Source: Streptomyces megasporus (GTDB lineage: Bacteria; Actinomycetota; Actinomycetes; Streptomycetales; Streptomycetaceae). From it: a stretch of DNA of 64,000 bases. The notes beneath the pieces are model-generated. The model worked only from the letters and a program-made list of their open reading frames with translations, searched no databases and had not been told where the DNA came from. Made by a program: the position numbers and the translations under genes. The stretch lies in NCBI RefSeq assembly GCF_000718985.1, contig NZ_JODL01000011.1:62001-126000 (forward strand), read 5' to 3'. This document shows, one piece after another, positions 1 to 8,572 of this stretch (positions within the stretch are counted from its first letter, which is position 1; every line of letters begins with the position of its first letter).

Positions 1-1002
1 GGTGCCCAGGGGGGAGGTCTCGGTCATGCCCCAGGCGTGGGTGACCGTCACGCCGTACTTCTCGCCGAACGTCTTCATCAGGGAGGGCGGGCAGGCCGAG
101 CCGCCGATGGTGACGTTCTTCAGGGAGGAGATGTCGCGCGGTCTGGCGGCCAGTTCGGCCAGCAGTCCCTGCCAGATGGTGGGGACGGCCGCCGAGTGCG
201 TGGGGCGTTCGGCCTCGATCATCTCGGCGAGCGGGGCGGGCTGGAGGAAGCGGTCCGGCATCAGCAGGTTGACGCCGGTCATGAAGACGGCGTGCGGCAG
301 TCCCCAGGCGTTGACGTGGAACATCGGCACCACGGGAAGGGTGGTGTCGGCATCGGTCAGCCCCATGGACTCGCCCATGTTGACCTGCATCGAGTGCAGG
401 TAGATGGAGCGGTGGGAGTAGACCACGCCCTTGGGGTCGCCGGTGGTGCCGGAGGTGTAGCACATGGCGGCGGCCTCGCGTTCGTCCAACTCCGGCCAGT
501 CGTAGGTGGTCGGACGCCCCTCGATCAGCGCCTCGTACTCGTGGACGGTGGGACGGCAGCCCTCCAGCAGGGAGGTGTCGCCGGGGCCGACGACCACGAC
601 GTGCTCGACCGGCTCCATCTTCGGCAGCAGCGGCGCCAGCAGCGGCAGCAGCGAACCGTTGACCAGGACGACGCGGTCCGCGGCGTGGTTGACGATCCAC
701 ACGAGCTGCTCGGCGGGGAGCCGGAGGTTGAGGGTGTGCAGGACCGACCCCATGGACGGGATGGCGAAGTACGCCTCGACGTGTTCGGCGTTGTTCCACA
801 TCAAGGTGGCCACCCGGTCGTCGCGGGCCACGCCGAGTTCGTCGCGCAGGGCGTGCGCGAGCCGGGCCGCGCGGGCGCCGACCTCCGCGAACGTGCGGCG
901 CTGAGGTTCGCCCTCCCCGGTCCAGGTCGTGATCCGCGATTTTCCGTGGACCGTGCTTCCGTGGCGCAGGATGCGCGAGACGGTCAGCGGTACGTCTTGC
1001 AT
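1..1002 (-). CDS. AMP-dependent acyl-CoA synthetase/ligase (partial, C-terminus beyond window)
   Basis: Activates a carboxylic acid, probably a medium- or long-chain fatty acid, as an acyl-adenylate and transfers it to CoA in the cytoplasm. The 334 visible residues begin at an ATG (1002) with MQDVPLTVSRILRHG, typical of the FadD-like family. The AMP-binding P-loop YTSGTTGDPKG is at about residues 179-189. The reading frame leaves the window in the A5 motif GMTETSPLGT, so the C-terminal lid domain is not seen. Family proteins are about 540 residues, so about 200 are missing. Chain-length specificity cannot be read from this part. The gene stands alone here, with 236 bp between its start and the neighbouring sigma-factor gene on the same strand. 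Confidence 0.9.
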   Translation of the reverse strand, partial: MQDVPLTVSRILRHGSTVHGKSRITTWTGEGEPQRRTFAEVGARAARLAHALRDELGVARDDRVATLMWNNAEHVEAYFAIPSMGSVLHTLNLRLPAEQLVWIVNHAADRVVLVNGSLLPLLAPLLPKMEPVEHVVVVGPGDTSLLEGCRPTVHEYEALIEGRPTTYDWPELDEREAAAMCYTSGTTGDPKGVVYSHRSIYLHSMQVNMGESMGLTDADTTLPVVPMFHVNAWGLPHAVFMTGVNLLMPDRFLQPAPLAEMIEAERPTHSAAVPTIWQGLLAELAARPRDISSLKNVTIGGSACPPSLMKTFGEKYGVTVTHAWGMTETSPLGT

Positions 1003-1238
1003 CGTGCTCAGCACCGGGGCCTCCCGAGTTATACGGGCGCTACGCTTCGGTAACGCGGGCGTTCTCTCGGAAGACTGCCACCGACCGGTCGGTATGTCAC
1101 TAGGCGAGCGCGCGAAGATGTCTCCGATCCGGCCTCCGTCCCCGCCCCCGCTCGTCCCCGTGTCCGCTCGCCCGTGCGTCCCCCCATCCGCGCCTGCGGC
1201 CGTCCCCGCCCCCGCTCCCGCGCCGTCGCGGTGGCCCG

Positions 1239-1874
1239 TCAGGCGGCGGTGGTCAGTCCGTGGTGCTGCCCGACCCCGGCCTTCCTCCGACGCGCCACGC
1301 CCCGCCCGGCCGACACGGCGCCCGCGCGTTCCCCGTCCTCCGCGCCCCCGAACACGTCCACGGCGAGCCGCGGGTCCTCGCGGAGCTTGGCCAGCGCCCG
1401 TGACACCGCGCTCTTGACGGTGCCGACCGAGACCCCCAGCACCTCGGCCGTCTGGGCCTCGCTCAGATCCTCGTAGTACCGCAGGACCACCATGGCCCGC
1501 TGCCGGTCCGGGAGCCCCCGCACCGCCCGCCACACCGCGTCGCGCACGGCCTGCTGTTCGGCGGGATCGGACACCGGCACCGGCTCCGGCTCCGGCAACT
1601 CCTCACAGGCGTACTCGTCCACCCGCCGCTTGCGCCACTGCGAGGTGCGCGTGTTGACCAGCGCGCGGCGCACGTAACCGTCGAGCGCGCGCTGGTCCTC
1701 GATCCTCTCCCACGCCAGATACGTCTTGGTCAGAGCCGTCTGGAGCAGGTCCTCGGCGTCGCACGGATTGGGGGTGAGCGAGCGGGCCGTGCGCAGCAGC
1801 ACCGGTCTGCGTGCCCGGACGTACGAGGTGAACGTCAGCGGCGTCACGGTCGCGGTGGTCCCATGCGTGGTCAT
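1239..1874 (-). CDS. ECF RNA polymerase sigma factor, SigE family
   Basis: Small sigma factor of 211 residues that would direct core RNA polymerase to a specific promoter set. Sigma-2 lies at about residues 14-80, with the core-binding segment DAEDLLQTALTKTYLAWERI. Sigma-4 is at about 110-165, with the helix-turn-helix AQTAEVLGVSVGTVKSAVSR. The C-terminus is a low-complexity Gly/Arg/Ala tail of about 40 residues. No anti-sigma factor gene is adjacent on either side, so any control by one is encoded elsewhere. The start chosen (MTTHGTTATVTP) gives the usual length for this actinobacterial family. The upstream 500 bp holds a tiny ORF and two strong hairpins rather than another full gene. Confidence 0.9.
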   Translation of the reverse strand: MTTHGTTATVTPLTFTSYVRARRPVLLRTARSLTPNPCDAEDLLQTALTKTYLAWERIEDQRALDGYVRRALVNTRTSQWRKRRVDEYACEELPEPEPVPVSDPAEQQAVRDAVWRAVRGLPDRQRAMVVLRYYEDLSEAQTAEVLGVSVGTVKSAVSRALAKLREDPRLAVDVFGGAEDGERAGAVSAGRGVARRRKAGVGQHHGLTTAA

Positions 1875-2050
1875 GGCCCAACGCTATGAGCCGGGGTCCC
1901 CTCCCGAATCGGCCACAGGTGCCGATACCGGCTCCCTCTCAGGTTGGAGGCGCCGCCTCCTCCACACCTCCCCTGGGGGGACACCCGTACCGCTCCGGCT
2001 CAGGGTTCGCGCGCCCGTCCCCGACCACACGCGCGGCTCACGCGCACGAC

Positions 2051-2083
2051 GGCGCGGCCGTACTCCCCGAGTACGGCCGCGCC
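2051..2083. terminator. Perfect 14-bp hairpin
   Basis: Arms 2051-2064 and 2070-2083 are exact inverted repeats with a 5-base loop. It lies between the small ORF at 2143-2205 and the sigma-factor gene, 21 bp from a second hairpin. It could end transcription in either direction. There is no U-tract, as is common in Streptomyces. Confidence 0.65.
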
Positions 2084-2103
2084 GCTCCATCCCTTCTCCC
2101 ATC

Positions 2104-2137
2104 GGGCGTCGGCCGGTTCCCCGCCCGGCCGACGCCC
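2104..2137. terminator. Perfect 13-bp GC-rich hairpin
   Basis: Arms 2104-2116 and 2125-2137 pair exactly around an 8-base loop. It begins 6 bp after the stop codon of the 20-codon ORF on the minus strand, which is where a terminator or attenuator for that transcript would sit. Confidence 0.65.
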
Positions 2138-2142
2138 CTGGC

Positions 2143-2205
2143 TCACCGGAGCCCGTGAAGCGGACGCACCGCCGCGACGAGGCGGACGGTGCGGGTACGT
2201 GCCAT
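2143..2205 (-). CDS. Possible 20-residue small ORF/leader peptide
   Basis: The ATG at 2205 is preceded by an excellent ribosome site (AGGAGGACAG, then AAC). The frame encodes 20 residues, MARTRTVRLVAAVRPLHGLR, and stops with TGA. Five of 20 residues are Arg. Two perfect hairpins follow directly, so ribosome site, short ORF and terminators form a compact unit that could be an attenuator or a free-standing small transcript. I do not recognise the peptide. It may instead be the surviving start of a decayed gene. The next gene downstream on this strand is the ECF sigma factor, 268 bp away. Confidence 0.35.
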   Translation of the reverse strand: MARTRTVRLVAAVRPLHGLR

Positions 2206-2374
2206 GTTCTGTCCTCCTGTGGGGCGAGTGCTTCCGATCCAACGACGTCGCGCAGCAAGGCTGCCCCACCCGGAAACCGACGAAGCGTCACCAACGCCTC
2301 ATTCGCTCGCACGAATGACGACGTGTCGATAAACCTCTCACGCAACCGCAAAACCCACCCGTTCCCGCGTTCGC

Positions 2375-3760
2375 TCAGCGGGCGAACCAACGCTGCGGTT
2401 CCGGGGCGGTGTTCTCGTAGATGTGCTTGGCCTGCCGGTACTCCGCGAGCCCCTCGTATCCGAGCTCCCGACCGACTCCGGAACGCTTGTACCCGCCCCA
2501 CTCGGCCTGCGGCAGATACGGTCCGAAGTCGTTGATCCACACCGTGCCGTGCCGCAACCGCCGGGCGACCCGCTCGGCCCGTCCGGCGTCCCGCGTCCAC
2601 ACGGCTCCGGCCAGTCCGTAGTCGGTGTGGTTGCCCAGTTCGACGGCGCTCTCCTCGTCGGTGAACCGCTCCACCGTCAGGATGGGGCCGAACGTCTCCT
2701 CCTGGACGACCCGCATGTCGCGGTCGCAGTCGACGAAGACCGTCGGCCGGTAGAAGAAGCCGTCGCGCAGTTCCGGTTCGTCCGGCCGCCGGCCGCCCGC
2801 GACCAGCCTGGCGCCCTCCTGGAGCCCGATCTCCACGTAGGACTCCACCTTGGCGCGGTGTTCGGCGGAGACCAGCGGACCGCTCTCGGTGTGCTCGTCC
2901 AGCCCGTTGCCGAGCCGGATCCGGTCGGCCCGCTCCACGAGTTCGGCGATGAGCCGGTCGTACAGGGAGTCCTCGACGATGAGCCTGGTGCCCGCGGAGC
3001 ACACCTGGCCGGCGTGGAAGAAGACGGCCGTCAGGGCGTAGTCGACGGCGGCCTCGAAGTCGGCGTCCGCGAACACGATGTTGGGGTTCTTGCCGCCCAG
3101 TTCCAGGGCGATCTTCTTCACCGTGTCGGCCGCCGAGCGCATGATCGTCCGGCCGGTCTCCAGCCCGCCGGTGAAGGAGACCAGGTCCACGCCCGGGTCC
3201 TCCGACAGGGCCGCGCCGGCCGTCCCGCCCGGCCCGAGCACCAGGTTGACCACGCCCGCCGGAACCCCGGCCTCCTGAAGCAGCTCGACCATCCGGATCG
3301 TCGTCAGCGGGGTGATCTCGCTGGGCTTGATCACCATGGTGTTGCCCGCGGCCAGCGCCGGCGCCACCTTCCAGGAGACCTGGAGGAGGGGGTAGTTCCA
3401 CGGGGCGATCAGCGCGCACACCCCGACGGGTTCGTAGACGACGCGGCTGCGCACGCGCGGGTCGCCGGCGTCCACGATCCGGCCGGCGTCGGCCTCGGCC
3501 AGGTTGGCGTAGTAGCGGAACACCTCGGTCACGTCGTCGACGTCGATGCCGCTCTCGGTGAGCGTCTTGCCGGTGTCCAGGGTTTCGAGGCGGGCGATGT
3601 CCGCCTTGTCCCGCTGGAGCAGCTCGGCCATCCGGTGCAGCAGTCCGGAGCGCCGCCGCGCGGTCCAGGTGGGCCAGTCCCCGGCGTCGAACGCCTTCCG
3701 CGCCGCGGCGACGGCGGCCTGCGCGTCCGCGCGCCCGCCCTCGTCCACCGTGCTCACCAC
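2375..3760 (-). CDS. Aldehyde dehydrogenase, betaine-aldehyde type
   Basis: NAD(P)-dependent oxidation of an aldehyde, probably betaine aldehyde to glycine betaine given the adjacent GMC oxidoreductase and BCCT transporter genes. Family motifs are present: PWNYPLLQVSWK, the catalytic Glu in ALELGGKNPN, the catalytic Cys in HAGQVCSAGTR and the C-terminal EWGGYKRSGVGRELG. The first standard start codon is GTG at 3760, giving 461 residues. Family-like sequence (SLFIGGEWTSASDG, then EIINPYDRS) continues upstream in the same frame to about 3835-3847 with no ATG, GTG or TTG. The true start is therefore uncertain. Either an unusual start codon is used or one extra base in the G-run near 3851-3854 separates it from an ATG at 3863. 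Confidence 0.88.
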   Translation of the reverse strand: MVSTVDEGGRADAQAAVAAARKAFDAGDWPTWTARRRSGLLHRMAELLQRDKADIARLETLDTGKTLTESGIDVDDVTEVFRYYANLAEADAGRIVDAGDPRVRSRVVYEPVGVCALIAPWNYPLLQVSWKVAPALAAGNTMVIKPSEITPLTTIRMVELLQEAGVPAGVVNLVLGPGGTAGAALSEDPGVDLVSFTGGLETGRTIMRSAADTVKKIALELGGKNPNIVFADADFEAAVDYALTAVFFHAGQVCSAGTRLIVEDSLYDRLIAELVERADRIRLGNGLDEHTESGPLVSAEHRAKVESYVEIGLQEGARLVAGGRRPDEPELRDGFFYRPTVFVDCDRDMRVVQEETFGPILTVERFTDEESAVELGNHTDYGLAGAVWTRDAGRAERVARRLRHGTVWINDFGPYLPQAEWGGYKRSGVGRELGYEGLAEYRQAKHIYENTAPEPQRWFAR

Positions 3761-3863
3761 GGAGCGGTCGTAGGGGTTGATGATCTCGCGGGTGGCGCCG
3801 TCGGACGCCGAGGTCCACTCGCCACCGATGAACAGACTGGACGTGACCGACCCCTTCCGCCAT

Positions 3864-3963
3864 GGGCCCGGACATGCTGACCATTTTGCCCGAAAAGAGC
3901 AATAATATCAGATTAGTCACATCCAAGAGCGGGACGCAAAGCAGACCGGATCCGAGGAGCGGC
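3864..3963. promoter_or_regulatory. Divergent promoter region, aldehyde dehydrogenase / GMC oxidoreductase
   Basis: About 100 bp separate the two divergent genes. The segment 3881-3921 is strikingly A+T-rich for this genome (AGCAATAATATCAGATTAG) and is the likely site of the promoters and of an operator. I cannot assign -10 and -35 boxes with certainty. A GAGGAG ribosome site sits just before the ATG at 3964. Confidence 0.5.
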
Positions 3964-5079
3964 ATGAGCCGGACGGGCTACGACCACGTCATCGTGGGCG
4001 GGGGATCGGCGGGCTGCGTCCTCGCCAACCGCCTGAGCGATGACCCGAGCAACGAGGTCCTCGTCCTGGAGGCCGGGCGCCCGGACCGGAGTCGGGACGT
4101 CCTCACCCACATGCCCGCCGCCCTCACCATGGTCATCGGCAACCGTTTCCACGACTGGCGGTACCACTCCGAACCCGAGCCGTACATGAACGGCCGACGC
4201 GTCAGCCAAGGACGCGGCCGGCTGCTGGGCGGATCCGGCTCCGTCAACGGCATGATCTTCCAGCGCGGCAACCCCATGGACCTGGAGCGCTGGGCCGCCG
4301 ACCCGGGCATGGAGACCCGGGACTACGCGCACTGCCTGCCGTACTTCAAGAAGATGGAACACTGCGTCGTCGGCGGCGACGACCGGCGCGGACGCGGCGG
4401 CCCCCTGTGGCTGGAGCGCGGACCGGCCACCAACCCCCTGTTCGGCGCTTTCCTGGAGGCCGTCCAGCAGGCGGGCCACCCCCTGACCTCCGACGTCAAC
4501 GGCCACCGGCAGGAGGGCTTCGCCCGCTTCGACCGCTTCGACCGCACCATCAGGAACGGACGCCGCCGGTCGGCCTCCCGCGCCTACCTCCACCCCGTCC
4601 TGAGGCGGCCCAACCTCACCGTGCGCTGCTTCTCCCAGGTCGACCGGATCCTCTTCAGCGGCAAGCGCGCCGTGGGCGTGGCCTACCGCCGCCTCGGCCG
4701 CCGCATGCGGGCGTACGGCGGCGAGGTCGTCCTCTGCGGCGGCGCGTTCAACACCCCGCAGCTCCTCCGGCTCTCCGGCATCGGCAGCCCCGACGAGCTG
4801 CGCCCGCCGGGCGTCGAGATGGTGCACGCGCTGCCCGGCGTCGGCGAGAACCTCCAGGACCACCTGGAGGTCCACGTCCAGCACGCCTGCAAACAGCCCG
4901 TCACCCTCAACCCGGCGCTCAAGCCGACCCGGCAGGCCCTGATCGGCCTGCAGTGGCTCCTCTTCCGCACCGGACCGGCGGCCACCGACCACTTCGAGGC
5001 GGGCGGATTCGTCCGGGGCAACACGCCCCTGCCCCCGGCCGACGTCGCCTTCCACCGGCACCGCGCGCAGGAGGGATGA
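3964..5079 (+). pseudogene. GMC oxidoreductase / choline dehydrogenase-like, lacking the C-terminal domain
   Basis: The start at 3964 follows GAGGAGCGGC and gives 371 residues; longer upstream starts lack this site. The N-terminal FAD-binding fold is intact: DHVIVGGGSAGCVLANRL at about residues 6-23, the second GMC signature GRGRLLGGSGSVNGMIFQRG, and GAFNTPQLLRLSGIG. Choline dehydrogenases are about 530-560 residues. This one stops at PADVAFHRHRAQEG and lacks the whole C-terminal substrate domain with the catalytic His-His/Asn pair (usual motif HPVGTCRMG). The stop is followed 4 bp later by the BCCT gene, so about 0.5 kb seems to have been lost at this junction. Oxidation of choline by this protein is unlikely, unless the truncated form has another use. 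Confidence 0.75.
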
Positions 5080-5083
5080 ACCG

Positions 5084-7279
5084 ATGGCGCGGGACGGAGA
5101 ACGCGACCCCCGGAACGTCGACGGTGCCGCCGGCATCGACGGCGGCACCGGGAACAAAGGCCCCGCGAGCACCGCCGAAGAGGGCGGCACCGAGGACGCC
5201 CCCTGGTCGGCGGAGCACGGTCGGGGGCACCTCAAGCCCGTCGTCTTCTTCGGCTCGGCCGCGCTGATCCTCGCCATCTCGATCTGGGCGATCATCACCC
5301 CCACGGGCGCCGAGAGCACCATCGGCACCCTCGTGGGCTGGGTGTCCGAGGGCTTCGGCTGGTACTACTTCCTCGCCGCCACCCTCTACCTGGTGTTCGT
5401 GGTGTACCTCGCCCTGTCCCGCTACGGCACGGTCAAACTCGGCCCCAAGCACTCCACCCCCGACTACGGGATCTTCTCCTGGGGCGCGATGCTCTTCGCC
5501 GCCGGCATCGGCATCGACCTGATGTTCTTCTCCGTCTCCGGACCCGTCAGCCACTACCTGGCGCCCCCCGAAGGCGATCCGGAGACCGTCGAGGCCGCCC
5601 GACAGGCCGTGGTGTGGACACTGTTCCACTACGGCCTCACCGGATGGGCCATGTACGCCCTCATGGGCATGGCGCTGGGTTACTTCTCCTTCCGCTACCG
5701 CCTTCCGCTGGCCATCCGCTCCGCGCTCTACCCCCTCATCGGCCGGCGCATCCACGGACGGACCGGCGACGCCGTCGACCTCGCGGCCGTCCTCGGCACC
5801 GTCTTCGGCATCTCCGTCACCCTCGGCATCGGCGTCGTCCAGCTCAACTACGGCCTGAAACTCCTCTTCGACGTCCCCGAGGGCGTCCCCGCCCAGACCG
5901 CCCTGGTCGCCATCGCGGTGCTCATGGCCACCGCCTCCGCCGTCTCCGGCGTGGACCGGGGCATCAAGCTGCTGTCACAGCTCAACGTGCTGCTCGCCAT
6001 CGTGCTGATGCTGTACGTGCTGATCGCCGACCATCCGATCCGGCTCCTCAACACCCTGATGCTCAACATCGGCGACTACGTCAGCCGCTTCCCGTCGATG
6101 ACCCTGAACACCTTCGCCTTCGACCAGCCCACCGAGTGGCTCAATTCCTGGACGCTGTTCTTCTGGGCCTGGTGGGTCGCCTGGGCGCCGTTCGTCGGAC
6201 TGTTCCTCGCCCGCATCTCCCGCGGCCGCACCATCCGCCAGTTCGTCGCGGCCACGCTGATCATCCCGTTCCTGTTCACGCTGACCTTCGTGTCCATCTT
6301 CGGCAACAGCGCCCTGGGCAGGGTGCGGGACGGCGACACCGCGTTCGGCCGGACCGCCGTGGACACTCCCGAGCAGGGCTTCTACGGACTGCTCGAGCAC
6401 TACCCGGGCTTCGTCTTCAGCGCCGTGCTGGCGACCTTCGTCGGGCTGCTGTTCTACGTCACCTCCGCCGACTCCGGCGCACTGGTGATCGGCAACCTCA
6501 GCTCCCACCTGCCCACCCCGACCGTCGACGCGGCCCTCTGGCTGCGTGCCTTCTGGGCACTGGTGACCGGCCTGCTCACCCTGGCCATGCTCATCGTCGG
6601 CGGTGTGCAGGCCCTGACCAACGCCACGATCATCATGGGCCTGCCGTTCTCGTTCGTGATGTTCCTGATCATGGCCGGCCTGTACCGGGCGCTGCGCGTC
6701 GAGCACTTCCGCGCGGAGGCGATGAACACCACCCTGCCCTCCTCCCTCTCCGGACGGACCCTCCACCCCGGTCACCCGGCCGGACTCGACTGGCGCCGGC
6801 GGCTCGCCCGTTCCATGAGCTTCCCCGACCGGCGTGCCGGCGCCCGGTTCATCGACGAGGTGTGCCGCCCGGCGATGCGCGAGGTCGCCGAGGAACTGCG
6901 CAAGCAGGGCGTGCCGGCCACCGTCACCGAGCAGATGGACGAGGAGATCGGCATCCCCCACCTGGAGCTGAAGGTGCCGATCGGGAAGGGAGAGGAGTTC
7001 CTGTACCGGGTGTGGCCCATCGAAGCACCCGCCCCGACCTTCGCCACCCGCTCGATCAGCGCACGGAACACCTACGTCCGCTTCGAGGTGCACCTCTCGG
7101 AGGGCAGCCAGGGCTACGACGTCATGGGCTACCACAAGGACCAGCTCATCGCCGACATCCTCGACCAGTACGAGCGGCACATGGAGTTCCTGCGCCTGCA
7201 CCGCGAGGCCACCACCCAGTCCTCCCTCCCCGACCACCGGCCCGACACCGCCGAGATCCAGCTCCCCGACGAGGACTGA
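5084..7279 (+). CDS. BCCT-family choline/betaine transporter
   Basis: Sodium- or proton-coupled uptake of choline, glycine betaine or a related quaternary amine across the cytoplasmic membrane. The protein has 731 residues: a hydrophilic N-terminus of about 50, twelve predicted membrane helices to about residue 540, and a cytoplasmic tail of about 190 residues like that of osmotically regulated BetT-type carriers. The family signature WWVAWAPFVGLFLARISRG is at about residues 362-380. The ATG is 4 bp after the truncated GMC oxidoreductase gene, whose last codons hold the ribosome site GGAGGG, so the two are translationally linked. Together with the aldehyde dehydrogenase this is a choline-to-betaine osmoprotection locus with a damaged first enzyme. 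Confidence 0.92.
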   Translation: MARDGERDPRNVDGAAGIDGGTGNKGPASTAEEGGTEDAPWSAEHGRGHLKPVVFFGSAALILAISIWAIITPTGAESTIGTLVGWVSEGFGWYYFLAATLYLVFVVYLALSRYGTVKLGPKHSTPDYGIFSWGAMLFAAGIGIDLMFFSVSGPVSHYLAPPEGDPETVEAARQAVVWTLFHYGLTGWAMYALMGMALGYFSFRYRLPLAIRSALYPLIGRRIHGRTGDAVDLAAVLGTVFGISVTLGIGVVQLNYGLKLLFDVPEGVPAQTALVAIAVLMATASAVSGVDRGIKLLSQLNVLLAIVLMLYVLIADHPIRLLNTLMLNIGDYVSRFPSMTLNTFAFDQPTEWLNSWTLFFWAWWVAWAPFVGLFLARISRGRTIRQFVAATLIIPFLFTLTFVSIFGNSALGRVRDGDTAFGRTAVDTPEQGFYGLLEHYPGFVFSAVLATFVGLLFYVTSADSGALVIGNLSSHLPTPTVDAALWLRAFWALVTGLLTLAMLIVGGVQALTNATIIMGLPFSFVMFLIMAGLYRALRVEHFRAEAMNTTLPSSLSGRTLHPGHPAGLDWRRRLARSMSFPDRRAGARFIDEVCRPAMREVAEELRKQGVPATVTEQMDEEIGIPHLELKVPIGKGEEFLYRVWPIEAPAPTFATRSISARNTYVRFEVHLSEGSQGYDVMGYHKDQLIADILDQYERHMEFLRLHREATTQSSLPDHRPDTAEIQLPDED

Positions 7280-7366
7280 CGGGGACCGACGGGGGCGTTC
7301 ACGCACACCGTGACGGAGCGGTCCCCCTGGTCAGAAGCAGGCGATGCCGAACAAGTCGGGAGAGGG

Positions 7367-8137
7367 TCATCGAAGCCCTGGGACGACTGTGCCGAGAGGG
7401 GTGGGAGTGGCGTCGGCGAGGCGGGTCCAGTGCAGGAGGGTCTCCCGGTGGGAACCGGTCGCGGTGGCCTCGACCACCACTGCGGCGTCATCCGGGTCGC
7501 ACGGCGTTCCGGAGCGGGTCAGAAGGGTCAGTGGCCACTCGGGATGCTCGGGGGTCTCCTCGCCGTCGAAGGCGTGCCAGTCCCAGGGGCCGTCGAACCG
7601 CCACGCCCGTCCCGCCGCGTCGGCCACCTCGTCACCCGGACGCAGGAACGCGTACGGCCTGAACAGCAGGTCGAAGGTGAACGGTATGCCGTCGCCCGGA
7701 TGTAGCTCGTACCCCGTGCCGTTGACATGGCCGTCCGCCGGGACCTCCCGGTAGGACAGCCCTCGGGGAAGCACCGCGACGGACAGGCGCGGGCGCGGCA
7801 GCCGGCCCGTCTCCAGCGGGGGATCGAAGTGGTCGACCGCGGTGACGTGGACCACGGCCGGCGGCACACCGACCCGGCACGCGTCACCCGGCTTCAAGTG
7901 CTCCGGTGCCGGGTCGGTGCGGAACAGTTCCATCTCGTCCCAGGCACGGGTACTCGCGTCGATCCCCAGTGCCACGACCCCGTTCCAGTGGGAGAACTCG
8001 CAGGCCGGGTCCGGTCGCCACCACGGCCACTCCAACGACAGATGGTCCCACTTCAAGCCCTCCGCGACCCGGGTCCGCGTGAACGGACAGGCGACCGACA
8101 GCACATCGCCCACCCGGAAGTCCACACCATCCGTCAT
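7367..8137 (-). CDS. Hypothetical protein, 256 residues
   Basis: The codon pattern is typical of this genome and the length is plausible, but I do not recognise the family. The sequence is soluble, acidic and Trp-rich (LSLEWPWWRPDP, GPWDWHAFDG, EWPLTLLTR). It has no signal peptide, membrane segment or known motif. The ATG at 8137 is the first in frame. The next genes on this strand (8.1-9.2 kb) look like decayed accessory genes, so this may be the left-most member of the accessory patch that ends at tRNA-Ser. It is convergent with the BCCT gene, 88 bp away. Confidence 0.65.
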   Translation of the reverse strand: MTDGVDFRVGDVLSVACPFTRTRVAEGLKWDHLSLEWPWWRPDPACEFSHWNGVVALGIDASTRAWDEMELFRTDPAPEHLKPGDACRVGVPPAVVHVTAVDHFDPPLETGRLPRPRLSVAVLPRGLSYREVPADGHVNGTGYELHPGDGIPFTFDLLFRPYAFLRPGDEVADAAGRAWRFDGPWDWHAFDGEETPEHPEWPLTLLTRSGTPCDPDDAAVVVEATATGSHRETLLHWTRLADATPTPLGTVVPGLR

Positions 8138-8146
8138 GACGTCAGG

Positions 8147-8476
8147 TTAGGGCGCGCTTGACTCCCCTCGGACGCGGAGGACGGGCGGGGCCACCGTCCG
8201 GGCACGTTCGTGGAGTTCGCGGGCGGATGCTCGCGTACATGGCGAGGATGCGGTCGTCCCCCCGGCCGCTCTGAACCATCGGACACTCGTCCAGTGCCTC
8301 GTGCCATGCCTTGCACACCGCTTCCAGATGACCGATCTCCATCCGGAACTCGGCGAGTGTGAGCCGCTCCTTCCGCGGCAGCGCAAGAGCAAGGCGACCA
8401 TTCCCGAGCGCCGCGACCAGATCGCCAACCGGGCCTGCCGAGGCGCAGTTCCGAACCGTCGCGCCCAACTCGACAA
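8147..8476 (-). pseudogene. Decayed small hypothetical gene
   Basis: Two overlapping minus-strand frames each look coding over part of their length. One gives RLTLAEFRMEIGHLEAVCKA and then HEALDECPMVQSGRGDDRIL. The other continues more naturally after about 8223 with RELHERARTVAPPVLRVRG. The break suggests a one-base frameshift near 8215-8225. No start with a ribosome site is visible. I cannot name the family. It lies between two other accessory genes and may never have been more than a small hypothetical protein. Confidence 0.35.
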
Positions 8477-8572
8477 GGCAGCCTCCTGCTACCGCGCCGG
8501 CGTCGTCATCGCGTCGCTGACCCCGGCTGCGTGACACCGGGTGCGAGCCGACGGCTTCCGGCCGGCAGCACG

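Noticed and set aside
1884..3965. 693-codon open frame on the minus strand, rich in Arg/Gly/Ala
   Set aside because: It is a shadow frame of the aldehyde dehydrogenase gene. It has no family motifs, and the third-position GC belongs to the other frame.
7280..7366. Left attachment-site copy for the tRNA-Ser element
   Set aside because: I looked for a copy of the tRNA 3' end near the left of the accessory patch and found none by eye.
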